Below are positions 5,381 through 7,851 of a DNA stretch of 7,851 nucleotides, piece by piece. How positions within the stretch are numbered: the first letter of the stretch is position 1; every line of letters begins with the position of its first letter. This stretch comes from JBFXDW01 sp050180745 (lineage in GTDB: Bacteria > Pseudomonadota > Alphaproteobacteria > UBA9219). The stretch lies in contig JBFXDW010000078.1 in NCBI GenBank assembly GCA_050180745.1, positions 1-7,851 on the forward strand, read 5' to 3'. The notes beneath the pieces were generated by a model. That model saw only the letters and a program-made list of their open reading frames with translations, was not told the origin of the DNA and did no database searches. A program made the translations under genes and the position numbers.

Positions 5381-7099
5381 TTAGGACATTTCCAGCTGTT
5401 TTAAAGATTGTTGTGTGAATTTTGATTTAACAGCTACATTCAAAGCGTGCCATACGTTGGGGGCAAGGAATTTCTTTGCTTGTTCTCTTGGAATACCAAG
5501 ATGGACCATTTCCGTCAGGAAATAGTTGATCATTTTTTTTAGTTTTGGCGGTTGTGCCTTCATATGAGGAGCGATTAGCGTTCCTTCGTGTTTTATTAGA
5601 CATAACGGGGCGGCTTTAATCCCTGCGGTTTTGAGAATTTCAAAACATGTTTTTTGCCATGAGCGTTCAATTTGCTCCTTACTTGGTATGCCGACTTCTG
5701 TTTTCGTTGAAACACGAACATCAATATCTTCTGGGGAAGAAGATGGGGCTGTTAGGGCTTTAAGAAAATGATCCGTGAGAACCTTGTTTTGTTCTGGTGA
5801 TTTAGATATGTCCCTTATAAAAAGATGAATGAGTGAGACATAGCGTTTATTCAACCCAAATAAATTTTCAGGTTTCCTGAAAGCCAATCTAATGGGTCCT
5901 CCCTCTATAAGTCTTGATTCTTCGCTTTCTGAAAAAGCTTGTAATTGGTTTATAAAGTCTTCTTCATCATTAAATAATGGGCTTTCTTCACCATATTTGT
6001 TTATGCAGAAAATTTTATATAAAGCCGTTTTTCCTACGCCTCTAACCCTATCAGGCCTTTTGTATGGTCTGGCATCGGGATTATGGGCGCGAAGAACATC
6101 ATCTGCCCGATTATAAAAACGAGCTAAATGGACCTCCAGATTTTCAATACCTTCAATTTGTTTCAAACGTTCTTCTACAAAATCACAGATCATATTAATT
6201 CGTTTAGGGAGAAGAGGCCTGAAATGAATATTTGAAGGCCCCATGCACCCACGGTTAAATCTATCATCAGATAGGCCGTAATTTATTACTGGGTGTCTTT
6301 CTCTGATCGCCTTTGCTAGAGCTTCGGCTGATTCTACAAGATGCTCTCCGTGTTCTCCAAAGGGTTTTACTGTTAACCACCATCCAAGAGTTTGATCATC
6401 TGGATAAGTCTCTTTTATTAGGCGTTTATAAAGGGGATAGAAAATATCCGATGCATATTTTGCAGGAACGGCCCTTTCTTTTACAGTTGTCTCCACTGTT
6501 CTTTGAAGCAACCGGAGGACATCAAGAGCTAATATCGTCTCTTTTTTCTTAGAGAAGGCTTTATATAAGCACATTTCGATAGCTTTTTGGGTTCTCTTCC
6601 TTTCACCTTTACGGATATAAGGGGCCATCATCTTGGCAAGAGTATAAATGTTTTTTACAAAGGGGGCTCCCGTTCTGGCAAATTCTGCTCGGAAAAGGAA
6701 AATGTAAATATCTGCAAATTGGGGTTTTATGTCCTTAAGAATCTCTCTTGTATCATCATAAATAAAGTTCGTGGCAGCTTCTGCCCCCTTCATTACTTCA
6801 TAAATCTGATTCAAATAGGATTCTGCAGAACTCTGTTGAGGCTTTGTTGCTTGGGATGGCTTTGAATCTTTCGTTCCATTCAATTTCTTTGTGACAGCGT
6901 TTAAAAGGGTTAGGTGCTGAACGGGGGTAGGTCCCTGTCCTGAGGAAAGGCATTCTTCAAGAGCGCCTATTTTTATAGGAGAACTGTCTCCACCGAGGGC
7001 ATCATATAACGCAGAGATATCTTCAAACAGAGGGTTGTTGCTTAATACAGGGGATAAGAGTGCTGCGCCATATTGGCTTAGAGGGAGTATATTTGCCAC
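5381..7099 (-). CDS. Uncharacterised 572-residue protein, predicted soluble and mostly helical
   Basis: I do not recognise this protein. The reading frame is open for 1719 bp. It starts at GTG (7097-7099), the first possible start after an in-frame TAG five codons upstream; the next ATG is residue 103. No signal peptide or membrane span is evident. The layout seems to be an N-terminal segment (1-70), a low-complexity Lys/Ser/Thr/Gln linker (about 72-93) and a long region rich in amphipathic helices (94-450). A second Ser/Pro/Glu-rich break at 450-475 precedes a basic C-terminal helical domain (475-572). Distinctive spots are GWWLTVKPFGEHGEH (239-253) and GCMGPSNIHFRPLLPKR (284-300). RGVGKT (353-358) resembles a P-loop but lacks the first glycine at the right spacing. 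Seven hand-counted 60-base lines gave about 38% GC, against 47-53% in single lines of gyrB, ruvX and gatA, which hints at separate ancestry. It follows gyrB on the same strand after 161 bp. Confidence 0.82.
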   Translation of the reverse strand: MANILPLSQYGAALLSPVLSNNPLFEDISALYDALGGDSSPIKIGALEECLSSGQGPTPVQHLTLLNAVTKKLNGTKDSKPSQATKPQQSSAESYLNQIYEVMKGAEAATNFIYDDTREILKDIKPQFADIYIFLFRAEFARTGAPFVKNIYTLAKMMAPYIRKGERKRTQKAIEMCLYKAFSKKKETILALDVLRLLQRTVETTVKERAVPAKYASDIFYPLYKRLIKETYPDDQTLGWWLTVKPFGEHGEHLVESAEALAKAIRERHPVINYGLSDDRFNRGCMGPSNIHFRPLLPKRINMICDFVEERLKQIEGIENLEVHLARFYNRADDVLRAHNPDARPYKRPDRVRGVGKTALYKIFCINKYGEESPLFNDEEDFINQLQAFSESEESRLIEGGPIRLAFRKPENLFGLNKRYVSLIHLFIRDISKSPEQNKVLTDHFLKALTAPSSSPEDIDVRVSTKTEVGIPSKEQIERSWQKTCFEILKTAGIKAAPLCLIKHEGTLIAPHMKAQPPKLKKMINYFLTEMVHLGIPREQAKKFLAPNVWHALNVAVKSKFTQQSLKQLEMS

Positions 7100-7102
7100 G
7101 GT

Positions 7103-7150
7103 AAATGCTTTCTACTTTTTTGCGGTTATTATCAAAATAGAAAAGCATTT
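7103..7150 (-). promoter_or_regulatory. Possible promoter with flanking inverted repeat upstream of the 572-residue gene
   Basis: On the minus strand a GATAAT (plus positions 7128-7133) could be a -10 box, with a weak CTGCAA as -35 at 16 bases. It is flanked by an imperfect inverted repeat: AAATGCTTTCTA at 7103-7114 matches the reverse complement of 7138-7150 at 12 of 13 positions (one extra T). The box lies about 30 bases upstream of the GTG start. The surrounding gap is AT-rich, so chance matches are likely. Confidence 0.27.
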
Positions 7151-7260
7151 TGCAGAAAGACATATTTCTTTCAACATATAGAAAATAGTTTCAAGAGAGA
7201 AAAAAGAAAGATTTTCCCATTAACCATAAACCCCTATTTTCGCGGACCCGTTTTTCCTTA

Positions 7261-7851
7261 TCACGTATCAATGTTTGTGGCGTTGAGGGCGTTCTCAATG
7301 ATAAAATCACGACGAGGTTCGACTACATCTCCCATGAGGGTTGAGAATATTTGTTCCGCCTCATCTGCCTGATCAATTGTAACGCGCAAGAGCGTGCGGT
7401 CGTCAGGATTTAGCGTTGTTTCCCAAAGCTGGTCAGGGTTCATCTCACCCAAGCCTTTATAGCGTTGGATGGATAGATTTTGTTTACCTTCCTTAAGGAT
7501 CGCTTCAAAGAGAGCTACAGGACCCGCGATTTCCAGAGGTTCCTTATCCTTAAACGTTATTTGCGCGGGAGTTTTGAAATAATCTTGGAGTTGTGTCGTT
7601 GTGGAATCGAGGTAACGCGCATCGCTTGATTGCAGGACATAAGGGTCCAGCGTATAGCGCGCCGTTACGCCACGATAATTCTGTGTAAAAAGAATGCCGC
7701 CTTGTGGCGCTTTGCTGCCTGTCCATCCCCGTTTTTGTGGAGGCAAGACACTGTTAAGGCGGTTTGCAACATGTTCAGAAGCAGCCTCGCTCTTGAGCTC
7801 ATCACTTAGAACATCAGGATTTAAAACACCCGCAATTGCGGCTTGTTCAAC
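7261..7851 (-). CDS. gyrB: DNA gyrase subunit B, C-terminal part (cut by window edge)
   Basis: GyrB is the ATPase subunit of DNA gyrase, which introduces negative supercoils. The visible 196 residues cover the end of the TOPRIM region and the tail. VEQAAIAG opens the segment at the window edge, and a GWTGSKAPQGG stretch follows. Then comes QRYKGLGEMNPDQLWETTLNP, the most recognisable GyrB block, then IFSTLMGDVVEPRRDFIIENAL and the C-terminal NIDT. The VEQAAIAG and GWTG segments are as in alphaproteobacterial GyrB and argue against ParE. The frame is open to the right edge; a TTG near 7746 is an internal leucine codon, not a start. The stop is TGA at 7261-7263, and no strong terminator is visible before the next gene on the same strand. 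Confidence 0.96.
   Translation of the reverse strand, partial: VEQAAIAGVLNPDVLSDELKSEAASEHVANRLNSVLPPQKRGWTGSKAPQGGILFTQNYRGVTARYTLDPYVLQSSDARYLDSTTTQLQDYFKTPAQITFKDKEPLEIAGPVALFEAILKEGKQNLSIQRYKGLGEMNPDQLWETTLNPDDRTLLRVTIDQADEAEQIFSTLMGDVVEPRRDFIIENALNATNIDT

Noticed and set aside
6026..6043. RGVGKT in the 572-residue protein as a Walker A ATP-binding loop
   Set aside because: The GxxxxGK[ST] spacing fails because the residue five before the GKT glycine is not glycine, and no Walker B or Rossmann context follows.
7261..7746. Separate 161-residue gene starting near 7746
   Set aside because: The codon is TTG inside an open frame that continues to the window edge with gyrB-like residues (VEQAAIAG), so it is an internal leucine.

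Overview
The window reads as ordinary chromosome from an alphaproteobacterium of moderate GC. Three things support this: the GyrB C-terminus (VEQAAIAG segment followed by a GWTG segment), the RuvX C-terminal pattern (IDKTAAAYILQGALD) with its N-terminal extension, and a divergent ruvX / gatC-gatA arrangement. The lineage cannot be fixed further from the sequence alone. No rRNA, tRNA, CRISPR array, transposase or phage gene is visible.

Layout, left to right. Positions 1-280 (minus) hold the N-terminus of ribF, cut by the window edge. Positions 281-685 have no gene but carry a compact, GC-rich, REP-like inverted doublet (471-636) inside a weaker outer inverted repeat. Positions 686-2636 (minus) are a tightly packed three-gene unit transcribed ruvX > hemG > NDUFA9-like SDR, with both junctions being ATGA stop/start overlaps. 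A 67-bp divergent gap separates it from the plus-strand unit gatC (2704) > gatA (3008) > class I glutamine amidotransferase of the PuuD / peptidase C26 type (4529-5341). gatB, often found after gatA, is not here. That unit converges with a minus-strand 572-residue protein of unknown function (5381-7099), which starts at GTG and is visibly AT-richer than its neighbours. The window ends in the C-terminus of gyrB (7261 to the right edge, minus).

How the genes work together. RibF makes FMN and FAD, and HemG is an FMN flavodoxin-type protoporphyrinogen oxidase. The NDUFA9-like protein belongs to a family linked to respiratory complex I. So the left half leans towards flavin, haem and respiration, though ruvX is an RNA/DNA-processing gene. 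GatC and GatA are two subunits of the amidotransferase that corrects Glu-tRNA(Gln) and Asp-tRNA(Asn). The following glutamine-amidotransferase-like hydrolase is co-oriented, but a functional link is only inferred.

I did not find a clear previously undescribed system. The items most worth a second look are the unrecognised AT-rich 572-residue gene beside gyrB, the two-part palindromic element at 471-636, hemG in an alphaproteobacterial context, and the replacement of gatB by a C26-type hydrolase.
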